The notes beneath the pieces were generated by a model. It did no database searches. It had not been told where the DNA came from and saw nothing but the letters and a program-made list of their open reading frames with translations. This document shows positions 7,415 to 17,700 of a stretch of 20,747 bases of DNA, piece after piece; position 1 is the stretch's first letter, and every line of letters starts with the position of its first letter. Source of the stretch: a virus; IMG/VR virus record IMGVR_UViG_3300031873_000049, positions 1 to 20,747 of that record. One strand, given 5' to 3'. Both the position numbers and the translations under genes were made by a program.

Positions 7415-10375
7415 ATGGCTAATACATTAAGTCTCCTCGTTAGACAGCAACTACCAGAATTCATAAGATCGGATTACGATACCTTCGTGACGTTCATTGA
7501 GGCATATTATGCGTGGATGGATCAAACCGGCAACACCATTGATCTCGCAAAGAATATGCCATCCTATATCGACTTGGACACCACACTAACGGCTTTCGTC
7601 ACATATTTCATGAAGCAATTTCTCCCCCTCTTTCCACCGGATCGGTTGAGCAATCCCACATTTTTCATCCAACACGCGAAAGAATTCTATCGCACAAAGG
7701 GTACCGCAAAATCGATTCGACTTCTGTTTCGATTACTCTATGGCCAAGACATAGATATATTTTATCCCAAGGATAGTATATTGCGAGCTTCAACGAGTGG
7801 GTGGATTAATATACCCACATTACGATTAGATCCCACTATGTGGACGATTCAATATGGCGATGGAATCACCACTCGCTTTCGTGCGCTAGATACCTCCATT
7901 GGAGTTACCCCCACAGTGTATTTCAATGGTGTATTACAACCCTCTGGATACAATCACTCCCCCAATGAACCATGGATCATTTTCACTGTGGCCCCAACCG
8001 CAGGCGTAGAAATAAAAGTGACCTATGTTGGAGAAGAACTCACGGATTTGTTCAATACCAACAGAATCGTCGTGAAATTAATCGGGCAGACATCTGGTGC
8101 CTCAGTCATCACTGAAACACTTCAACAGGTGATTGTTGATACAATCACACAATTGGATATGCAGATTTCTTCCCCCAGGGGCAAGTTTACACAGTATGAA
8201 GTAGTAAAGGGAAATTGGGTCTATGACATTGCTACTGGCGATTCAATAAACATCTATGGAAGATTGGTGTCTTATCTTTCTGATATCATAATCACCGATG
8301 GTGGATTGTCCTATAATGTGGGAGATACGGTGGTCATCACTGGTGGATCTCCTGCTAATGCAGCCACCGCGATTGTGGATTCTATCTTTTCGGCTCTCAT
8401 TTCAAATATTACAATAGTCACTGGCGGGGCTGGATATCAGCCAGGGCAAACCACCCACATTTCTTCTACCCCTAATACGGGATTAAATGTATTCGTGTCA
8501 TCGGTGAATACTTCTGGAATTATCCATCCTAACTCCTATCCCATAAACCAAGACGTGATATCTCTGTGGGGTAACACGGTCATGTCAGACCCCAATTTTT
8601 ATTTTACTCCTGGGGTTTCTGAGAATGTCAATACCCTCATGTCGATTGCCTTTACGGATTTTATAGTAGGAAAACACCCCATTGAACGATTGGGTCCTAT
8701 CACAGGAGTCACGATCACGAGCAGCACGGCAGTCTTCAACCCAGCCCCAACATTGGTGGTTGATCCATTGATTATCTATGTCACGGGGAATACGGCAAAT
8801 GGCAACGTAGCCACGGCGAACGTACCCATTGACTATTTTGGCATCATGGGGAAGCTCAATGTTCAATTTGGTGGATCGGGATATCAGGTGGGGGATGAAG
8901 TTTCCTTTGAGAATATCCCTGGAGTGGGAATTGGTATTGGTGGAGCGGCAGAAGTTACCGATATTCATGCTGCGAATTCGGGAATCAAGAGAATTGAGTT
9001 TCGTCCTTCACGATTAACAGGTACCGTTACTGTGAACACTGCGGTGTCTAATACCCAAGTTGTGGGGGTGGGGACATTCTTCACCACCGAACTTTTGGTA
9101 AATGATCGTATAGAAATTAATAGCAAATCGACTTACGTGTCCACGATCATCAATGCCACACACTTAACAGTGAATACTGCATTCACACACAATTCCACAA
9201 ATCGAGCATTGGGTATCTATGGGCGCTATTTCATTGGTGGAATGAATTATCGAGCAGAAGCCATGCCGATTGTGCACGTCACATCTGGAAATCCTGTCGC
9301 AACGGGAGCTAATGTGGTGGTAGAATTGCTTCTCACCAGTGGTGCGAGTTTTCTCTTAGAACCGCAAACGAAAGAACCGGTGGGTAAGATCAGAACGATT
9401 AAAATCACAAATCATGGCTATGGTTATCAGTCACCCCCAGTTATCAATCTCATGGGAAGTGGTAATGGAAAGGCTAACGCGGTGGCAGTTATGTTGAGTA
9501 ACCTGTTCACTATTCCTGGGAGATTTCGAACCACTGAGGGATTTCTCAGTTCGGATCAGAAACTTCAGAGTGATGGATATTTTACTACCTTTTCTTATGT
9601 CTTGCGGTCTCAAACTGCCTTAAATACTTACAAATCAATCCTCAAAGATTTGGCACACCCCGCTGGTATGCGATTGTGGGGAGAGTATATGATTGAAGAA
9701 AATGTTTCGAGAAGTCCAATTTCAATGGCCAGCCTACCAGAAGAACTTTTGTTGGATACTATTGTGGATAATTTCAATCGTGCGGATGAAGGAAACGGCA
9801 TGGTCACAGGATGGATTAATAATGATTTTGGTTACCCAAATACCTGGATTCTCCAAACCAACACGCTTCAAACCGCAAACAATGGATTCTTCACATCGAA
9901 AGAAGTGATGATTTGGGATAGCGATTTGGGCACAACCGATCAACAAGTCTCTATGTTGATAAAGGGGTTGAGTACAGATACTGGACAAGATGGGTTCTTT
10001 GCACTCATATCCGGTATTGATGGAAGTGGGAATTTTAATGGAGTGGATCATGTGGAACTTCGTATCCAGAATACTTTGGTAGATTCTCAGTGGGGGTTGT
10101 TTTCATATGGTTCAATGGGAGGAATTACAGAAATTAATTATCTTCTCACGGGCCGACCAGTTCAAGTCGGAGATCGCGTGACACTTGATAATCGAGGAGA
10201 TGTGTATAACCTCTATCTCAATCAAATATTAGTCGTTTCGGTTCCACTAACATTTGGACAAGTGGTCGCAAAGGGTAATTATTGTGGAGTGTATGGGCAA
10301 GTGTTCCCAAACAGTCCATCATCGTTACCGTGGATACTAGATGATTTCATTGCAGGTCCAGCACAAAGCATATAA
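7415..10375 (+). CDS. Mosaic baseplate structural protein in the gene 7 position, with C-terminal lectin-like domain
   Basis: A 986-aa protein between gp6 and gp8, the place of T4 gene 7 (1032 aa), but with no resemblance to gp7 that I can see. The alpha-helical N-terminus (1-130, 'LPEFIRSDYDTFVTFIEAYYAWMDQTG', 'FYRTKGTAKSIRLLFRLLYG') is a known marine T4-like virion-protein opening. It is followed by a 'VYFNGVLQPSGYNHS...FTVAPTAGVEIKVTYVG' module (about 155-210). GxGY modules lie at about 287-366, 480-530 and 659-695, and a 'GTVTVNTAVSNTQVVGVGTFFTTEL' module at about 534-592. The usual end of the family, 'LAHPAGMRLWGEY', is at about 748-760. Residues 784-986, starting 'VDNFNRADEGNG', look like a concanavalin-like (LamG-type) domain. 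No clear ribosome binding site precedes the ATG, so coupling to gp6 (5-nt gap) is likely. Confidence 0.85.
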   Translation: MANTLSLLVRQQLPEFIRSDYDTFVTFIEAYYAWMDQTGNTIDLAKNMPSYIDLDTTLTAFVTYFMKQFLPLFPPDRLSNPTFFIQHAKEFYRTKGTAKSIRLLFRLLYGQDIDIFYPKDSILRASTSGWINIPTLRLDPTMWTIQYGDGITTRFRALDTSIGVTPTVYFNGVLQPSGYNHSPNEPWIIFTVAPTAGVEIKVTYVGEELTDLFNTNRIVVKLIGQTSGASVITETLQQVIVDTITQLDMQISSPRGKFTQYEVVKGNWVYDIATGDSINIYGRLVSYLSDIIITDGGLSYNVGDTVVITGGSPANAATAIVDSIFSALISNITIVTGGAGYQPGQTTHISSTPNTGLNVFVSSVNTSGIIHPNSYPINQDVISLWGNTVMSDPNFYFTPGVSENVNTLMSIAFTDFIVGKHPIERLGPITGVTITSSTAVFNPAPTLVVDPLIIYVTGNTANGNVATANVPIDYFGIMGKLNVQFGGSGYQVGDEVSFENIPGVGIGIGGAAEVTDIHAANSGIKRIEFRPSRLTGTVTVNTAVSNTQVVGVGTFFTTELLVNDRIEINSKSTYVSTIINATHLTVNTAFTHNSTNRALGIYGRYFIGGMNYRAEAMPIVHVTSGNPVATGANVVVELLLTSGASFLLEPQTKEPVGKIRTIKITNHGYGYQSPPVINLMGSGNGKANAVAVMLSNLFTIPGRFRTTEGFLSSDQKLQSDGYFTTFSYVLRSQTALNTYKSILKDLAHPAGMRLWGEYMIEENVSRSPISMASLPEELLLDTIVDNFNRADEGNGMVTGWINNDFGYPNTWILQTNTLQTANNGFFTSKEVMIWDSDLGTTDQQVSMLIKGLSTDTGQDGFFALISGIDGSGNFNGVDHVELRIQNTLVDSQWGLFSYGSMGGITEINYLLTGRPVQVGDRVTLDNRGDVYNLYLNQILVVSVPLTFGQVVAKGNYCGVYGQVFPNSPSSLPWILDDFIAGPAQSI

Positions 10376-10378
10376 ATA
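10371..10378 (+). promoter_or_regulatory. T4-type late promoter (TATAAATA) upstream of gp8
   Basis: An exact late-promoter octamer that overlaps the stop region of the 986-aa gene. Using T4 spacing, transcription would start near 10384. That leaves a leader of about 15 nt containing a GGGGA ribosome binding site (10388-10392) before the gp8 ATG. Confidence 0.82.
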
Positions 10379-10398
10379 AGAGACTATGGGGAAACACT

Positions 10399-11730
10399 AT
10401 GTCAAATTCGATTTCTCGTCGCCTCGGATACGAGGGGGCCTATAACTTCTTCAATAGTTTTATCACCGCTTCGGCGGATGCGATTGTTGGATACGTCATG
10501 CTCGGTCGTAACATTGCTTGGGATGCCAATGATGCTGTGCCAGCGATTTATGATACTGAAAACACTCTATTTAATACCTACAATAATTTTCTTGGTGGCA
10601 AGAAGATCACTGGAAACGATGTACAGCCGGTTATTCCTCGTGTTAATTGGTCTGCCAATATCGTCTGGACAGCATACGATGATGCCAGCAACACATTATT
10701 TTCATCGAGTAATGCCATGTATGCGTATGCTTCCGGTGGCAACGTCTACAAGTGTCTCAATAATGCAAATGGTGCCTATTCTACGATTGAACCAGCGAAC
10801 AACTACACGAGTGCCAACGGATTCACCTCACCTGGTGATGGTTATCTCTGGAAGTATATGTATAAGGTGCCCAGCACCAGCCAATTTCTCACTAACTCGT
10901 GGATGCCAGTCCCCACAACTCAATCCCCAGCGTATTTTGGGTTTGCGAATAATATCATCAAAGGAGCAATATCGCGCCTGGTGTTGACAACTGGTGGAGC
11001 AGGATATTCCAACACGAACACGACCATCGTAATAACGGGATCTGGTAGTTCAGCCAATGCCACTGCAAATGTCAATGCCAACGGAAATGTGATTGCCATT
11101 ACATTGAATAATCGTGGGGTGGATTACCTTAGACAAAATACAAGAGTTAATGTGGTTGGATCTGGGTCCAATGCAGCGATTCGGGTGATACTCTCACCCT
11201 ATGGGGGACATGGATTCAATCCTGCCCGTGAGTTGGGTGCCAATACGATCATGATTGCAGTCAAAGTGGGGGATGTTGATTCCACTGAGGGTGATACCAT
11301 TACCTCCAATAACGACTTCAGACAAGTTGGATTGTTATTGCGCCCGAACAAATATGGCGAGAATAGTGCGGTAACCAGTGCAAATTCGAATGTCGCAGTC
11401 ACGATGGTCACCCAAATTATTCTCACTTCGGGCCCATCATATTTGAAGGATGAACTGGTGTATCAGGGTGTGGCTGTATCCAATTCCACTTTCTCGGCCA
11501 ATGTATCGGATATCTTCACAAACGCGGTTCGAACTACGAATAGACAGGGGACCCCAGTGCCTGGGGCTCTTCTCATCGGACAAACCTCTGGAGTCTCGCG
11601 CACGGTCGTCACCTATACGAACCCAGACCTTGATGAGGAATCTGGTGACCTGGTATATACCGAAAATCGGTCTCCAGTCGTGCGATCAGATGGGCAAGCC
11701 GAGTGGATCAAGATTATAGTTAATTTCTAA
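10399..11730 (+). CDS. 8: Baseplate wedge subunit, gp8-like
   Basis: A 443-aa protein (T4 gp8 is 334 aa), a wedge protein that dimerises on the outer baseplate. Shared landmarks with T4 gp8 as I recall it are: early 'NFFNSF', 'VIPRVNW', 'YKCLNN', 'SPGDGYLWKYMYKVP' (about 144-158; T4 'DGYVWEYLFEIP'), 'NDFRQVGLLLRPN' (about 305-317; T4 'FRQISIITNP') and the C-terminus 'SGDLVYTENRSPVV...IKIIVNF' (T4 'SGEMIYMENRPPII...INILFTF'). The extra length is mainly residues 191-274, two GxGY modules ('LVLTTGGAGYSNTNTTIVIT', 'ITLNNRGVDYLRQNTRVNVV') leading into 'SPYGGHGFNPARELGAN'. The gene has its own late promoter and GGGGA ribosome binding site. Confidence 0.92.
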   Translation: MSNSISRRLGYEGAYNFFNSFITASADAIVGYVMLGRNIAWDANDAVPAIYDTENTLFNTYNNFLGGKKITGNDVQPVIPRVNWSANIVWTAYDDASNTLFSSSNAMYAYASGGNVYKCLNNANGAYSTIEPANNYTSANGFTSPGDGYLWKYMYKVPSTSQFLTNSWMPVPTTQSPAYFGFANNIIKGAISRLVLTTGGAGYSNTNTTIVITGSGSSANATANVNANGNVIAITLNNRGVDYLRQNTRVNVVGSGSNAAIRVILSPYGGHGFNPARELGANTIMIAVKVGDVDSTEGDTITSNNDFRQVGLLLRPNKYGENSAVTSANSNVAVTMVTQIILTSGPSYLKDELVYQGVAVSNSTFSANVSDIFTNAVRTTNRQGTPVPGALLIGQTSGVSRTVVTYTNPDLDEESGDLVYTENRSPVVRSDGQAEWIKIIVNF

Positions 11731-11738
11731 AGAAGACA

Positions 11739-11746
11739 TATAAATA
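11739..11746 (+). promoter_or_regulatory. T4-type late promoter (TATAAATA) upstream of the DUF4815-type gene
   Basis: An exact octamer in the 41-nt gap after gp8. T4 spacing predicts a start near 11752 and a leader of about 20 nt, which carries GGAG (11761-11764), 7 nt before the ATG. Confidence 0.84.
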
Positions 11747-11771
11747 GATCAACAACAAGTGGAGATACTAC

Positions 11772-14700
11772 ATGCCTATCGATTTGACACAGAACCCATA
11801 TAATGATGATTTTGATCCAAACAAACACTTCCACAAGATCCTTTTCAAGCCCAGCTTTGCGGTTCAGGCCAGAGAACTGACACAATCGCAAACTATCCTC
11901 CAAGATCAAGTTGCCAAATTGGGAAGAAATATATTTCAGAATGGGTCCATTGTTACTGGTGGACAGTCAATGTTGGATGTCACTTCTCCTCAGTATATCT
12001 GCATCGAAGCCACCGAACCATCGGGCGCGGTTGTGGATGTTAATAACTTCATTGGAAAGTTCATTGTCGATACGGAAACAGTTCGTGCTGGTGTTCGCGC
12101 ATATGTTATCGCTGGTGCCGCAGCCACCACAACCTCTCCTACTGTTTTGATCGTTAAGTATACCTCTGGACAACATTTTGCTGCAACATTTACACAGCCC
12201 ATCATCACAGAAGATGCCACCCACAGTGTTGCGATCATTGCCAGTTTGACGAGCCCGATTAATTTTACCGATGTCACCAGCGGATTGAAGTTTGGTGATG
12301 CGTCTATTTCAAGTATTCAAGATGGTGTATTTTTTGTTGATGGGGTATTTGTTCAAGTTGAGGAACAAACCATAATCCTCGATGCGTTTGATAAGACCCC
12401 AACCTATCGTATTGGACTTCAGATAGACGAGACGCTTGTAGATGAAACTCAGGATGCGTCTTTGCTCGATCCTGCACAGGCCTCTACGAACTTTCAGGCA
12501 CCTGGCGCAGATCGTTACCGAGTGGTTCTGACACTCACCAAACGATCACTCACCTCCCAAGATGATACAAAATTTATTGAATTACTACGTGTGGTTGCTG
12601 GCAATCTCACAAAGAAAGTGCAGTATCCAACTTATTCAAATCTTGAAGCGACGATGGCACGTAGAATGGACGATCAATCTGGATCATTCACCGTGCGCCC
12701 ATTCAAGGTCGCATTCGAACCACATGCCACTTTCTCCAATGCGTACAACATCGTGGTTGAAGCTGGTAAGGCTTATGTGCAGGGGCATGAATTTGAAACT
12801 ATCGCTCCAACCTACATCAAGGCCGAACGCGCTCGATCATTAGCCAACGTGTACCGATATGGCACAAATGTAGATTTTCAGAACTGGCTTGAAGTGACGG
12901 ATCTTGTGGGCCCAATTCCTTTTAAGACCTTACAGGCCGGTGTGTTGCATTGTGTCAATACTGCGAGCATCGCGGTGGCCAACGCAGCGGTTGCTGCCAA
13001 CACACTCATGGGTACAATTATTATTCGTGCACTGGATTATCAAGCTGGAGCGAATGCCACTTCAATAAGTACCGCAGTGTGGCGAGCCTACATGTTCAAT
13101 TCAAACGTCGCACAGAGTATTGTAGCCAATTGCGCTCTTGGACTGACCGGCACGGCAAACACCATTTATCTAGCACCAAACTTCTCCTCAGTTGCAAATG
13201 CCTACGTAGGAGTGAAGTTTACTGTCACATCAAATGCGGGTGTTGTGCTCACTGAACACCACACCATTGGCAGCTACGATGGTCCAACTAACAAAGCCAC
13301 TCTTCAAGGAACCGAGACCTTTGCGTTTGGTATTCCTGGTGAGATGACACAATTTAGATTGGATTATGAATTCAAGGATACTAACGCTGTTGTTTATTCT
13401 AATACCTCAGTTAATCAACATGTGTTCTCAACATCCATGGATGTCAATTCAACAAGTCTAGATGATCCACTCGTTGATCGATACCAAGGAGCGTTCCTCA
13501 CTGACAGTGAATTTAACACCGCATTTTTACAATTGCCATATCCAACGGTTGCAGATCAAACAGTCGTGAATGGAATTCCCCTTACCAACAGTCAATATTT
13601 TGGACGCAAAGCCTACACCGGTCAGTCATTCACCCAGAATGTCACTAGCTTTGTCAGTGCTGCGGGAATCACTTCACTCGTCAATGGATCGCCACTCTCT
13701 GGTTCTGATGCGATTGACAACATCCTCGTCGTGATGAGAGACGTAACTGGATCACCCCTCACAAACAATCAGGTCATTAATTTTTCATCTGGTAATCCAG
13801 GTGGCAACACTGTCACGGTCTCTACAGTCAGCAATACTTCTACGTGGGTTATTACAGTGCCTAACACCAACAGTGCCGCAAGTGCCGATGTCTACGTAAA
13901 AGTTGATCTTCCTTACTCTGATAAAATTGGGTCCTTGTTACGTGCGAAGACTGCAAGAAATGCCAACATTGCTGCGGGACTGAATTCTGGTGGTATACAG
14001 ATTCCTGATGCGAATGGATTAGTCCAATGGTATACACAGGGACCAACATTGGGTGCACAGATCACATTCTATGCGAACTCGGCAGCATGGCTCAATCTGA
14101 AAGATCCAACCAAGACTCAATCGATTTTCACTTCAGATGTGGTGAGACTCCGTAGGGTTATTGATGTTGGAAAAAATCTCATCGAGGATGGCAATGTGGC
14201 TATTGCGGCTGACATTACTGCCCGATACTCCCTCGACAGTGGACAGCGTGACAATGCCTATGAACATGGTTCCATACAACTAAAAGCAGGATCAACCGGT
14301 CCACTGGGTAATGTGGTGGTCTATGTTGACTACCTCGCGCATTCTGGATTAGGATATCTCACGGTTGATTCCTATGCGTCTGCAAATATCGCCTATTCAG
14401 ATATTCCCGATTATACTTCTCCCACACTAGGACATGTGTATCCGTTGCGTGACCTGATCGATTTCCGCCCTCGCCGCAATGATGGTGATATCGCTGGCAT
14501 TTATGGCGAGGAACTATTCGGAATTTCTGGGTTGAATTTCCAAACGGATTTCTCCTATTATTTGGCTCGTGTTGATAAGTTGGTCTTAACGAAGGACCGC
14601 GCATTTGAAGTATTGTCTGGTATCTCCTCACTGAATCCATTAACACCAGCCGACAAAGAAAATGCCATGACCCTTTATAGCTTGACACTACCTCCCTATA

Positions 14701-17700
14701 CCGCAGCGTTAAGAGATATTCGTCAACGCTACAATGACAATCGACGCTACACGATGCGTGATATTGGTACGCTCGAAAAGCGTATCACGAATCTTGAATA
14801 CTACACCTCCTTGAACTTACTTGAGCAAGCGGCCAAAAACCAGGAGATCGTGGATGATACTGGATTAAACCGCTTCAAAAATGGTATACTGGTAGACTCA
14901 TTCACGGGTCATAAGATCGGTGATGTGATGAATGGTGATTATCTTTGCGCCATAGACGCACAAAGTCAAGAATTGCGTCCCCCATATCACTTGGAATCTC
15001 TTGCTTTGGGTATCAGTGAAACCAATTCCACAAACTTTTCTCGCACCGGTTCGTTCGTGACGTTGGCATACACGGTGGCAACATTCCTCGATCAACCATA
15101 TGCGTCACAGGCAATTAATGTAAATCCATTTAATACTATTACTTGGATTGGACAACTTAAACTTGATCCTAGTTCAGACGTGTGGGTTGATACCAAACGC
15201 GCTCCTGACCTCCATATTAACATGGAAGGGGATAATGATAATTGGGCAGCACAAGCATCTGTCTTGAATAAGTCCTTGCAGGGTCAGACGATCAATGGAC
15301 AGACTTTTGGTACAGAGTGGAATGCGTGGCAGACCAACTGGACTGGCGTGAGCACGTCTCATAAAGTTGTTTCTCCGACTTACATCGGACACCAATGCCC
15401 ATGCCCAGGACATCGCATTGAAATCTATGCGCCGGTTGTTGATAGACAGACCACCAGTATCACAGAGAAGCAATCTCGCTCAGGTGTACAGACTGCTTAT
15501 GCACCAGAAACAATTCAAACTTCTATTGGGGATAAGGTTATCAACGAGTCAATCATTCCACGTATGCGCTCGCGTGGGGTGTTGTTTGTTGGAAAGATGT
15601 TGGCCCCAAACACCAATCTCTATGCGTTCTTTGATGGTAGTGCAGTCACGAGTTACTGCAACAAACCAAACATTGTCAAGGTCAACTCAACCACAGTGAA
15701 GTATATCGATACCTATCAGCAGGGTGAAACCGTGCGTGTATTTGATCCAGCTAGAGGACAAAACACCGCAACCGGTTTGGTCATTCTCAGCCGCAATGAA
15801 CCGACCTACACAAACGTAAGTATCGTCAATGTGTCTGGTGGTGATGACGCGAATGTGGCGAATTCCTACGTGATGCACAGCACGAATTCAACTTTCTTGA
15901 TCGGTAATTCTTCCGGTGCTAACACCCTCATTTCGGGCTACTACCATAACACAGGATTCGTGACGAATCCTAACGTATCGAGCATCCTATTGTCGCATGA
16001 TATAGCAAATTCCAACGTCGCATTCTCCAACTCATTCATCGTTGGTCAGACGATCCAGTTCACATCCGCGAACGGGCTGGGACAGTCGGCCACCATTACG
16101 TCCTATAACGCCAACACCCGCAATGTGGCATTCAGTCCATCGGTTACAGTGACACCAAATACCCAAACAACCTACTCTATTGGATACTTCAACTCTGATT
16201 ATCGAGGTGAGGTGTGTGGAACATTTATCATTCCATCAACCAGTGATTTGAGCTTCCGAACAGGAGAACGACAATTCACATTGGCCGACACCATTTCTGG
16301 ACAACTTGAACAATCCCAGACAAATGGAGTGGTGAAATATTTTGCTCAGGGTCTCTTACAGACCGTTCAATCCACCATTCTTTCAACTCGACATTTGGCC
16401 GTACAACGAACAGTGGTTAAAGAGGCGCGAGTGGTCACCCACGATACTGTGACCAGTTCGATTATCGGATATAACAATATTGGATACTACGATCCTCTTG
16501 CTGAGACCTTCTTGGTCGATGCTATCCAGCATCCAACCGGTATTATGATTACTGGTGTGAGACTAATGTTCAAGACTAAGGATGACCACATCCCTCTTCA
16601 GGTACAGATTCGTCCAGTCGTGAATGGATTCCCACATTCATCTTCAGTTGTGCCTGGAACCGATACCGTAGTTAATCCAAGTGATATGAATACCGTCTCT
16701 GAGGCTACGCTTGGAGCCAAGTATCTCTCTGGTGGTAATCCTTTCGATGACGCGACGATGTACACACAAATCAACTTCGAAGGACCTGTGTATTTGCAAC
16801 AGGGAGCGGAGTATGCCATTGTCTTGATTGCAAATTCAATAAAATACCAAGTGTACATTTCTGAAATGGGCAACAAAATCGTTGGCACGGATCGTATTAT
16901 ATCGGAGCAACCATACTTGGGCACCTTGTTCAAGTCGCAGAACTCGACTACGTGGACTCCAGTGCAGGAACAAGACTTGGCATTCAGACTTTTGTATGCT
17001 CAGTTTGACATCACTAATCAGGCGAATGTGGAATTTCAATTATCTCCATCGGATAATATCACATCTAATATTCCGATAGATGCACTTTATGTGACCTCAG
17101 GTAACTTGTTACTTCCAAATACGTCTATTGGTGCAATGTTCGCCACAACCACCGCAACGGGTGTCAAAGAACCATTGACTGCATTCCAATTAGATGAAAA
17201 TCTATTTTTTGATGACACCTTGGGTCGTCGTGTAGCCAGCAGCGATACCAGTTCATTCAAGGTGCGTGTGTTGCTCAACTCCTTGAGTGCAGATGTGTCT
17301 CCAGTGGTTGATATGGATCGTTTGTCGTTGTATGCTATTGAAAATTTGGTCAACAATCTTGAATTGAGTGGTAGTTTGGCAGCAGTGGTCGCATCGACCA
17401 ATAATTGGGTTACCACCGCAAACGTGTCGGTGAGGATCAGTGGGGGTGGGGGATCTGGCGCGAACGCACTTATCACTACCGCGAACAACATTGATACTAT
17501 CTTCGGTGTTCTAGCTAACGTAACAGTGGATGTCATTGGTAGTGGGTATACCACGGCTCCAACTGTCACGCTTTCTGGTAATACCTTGGTGGGGGCTGCG
17601 GTCAGTATCGCAGGAGAAGATCAGCCATTCGGCGGACCTGCCATTGCTCGATACATTACACGTAAAGTGACGTTGGATGAAAGTATGGATGCTGGGGACT

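Noticed and set aside
10478-10987. Open frame of 169 codons on the plus strand inside gp8
   Set aside because: It lies fully within the gp8 frame, whose motifs match the family along the entire length. The alternative frame has no recognisable content.
11801-11810. TATAATGAT resembling a bacterial -10 box
   Set aside because: It is inside the N-terminal codons of the DUF4815-type gene ('NPYNDD'), has no matching -35, and the late promoter upstream explains expression.
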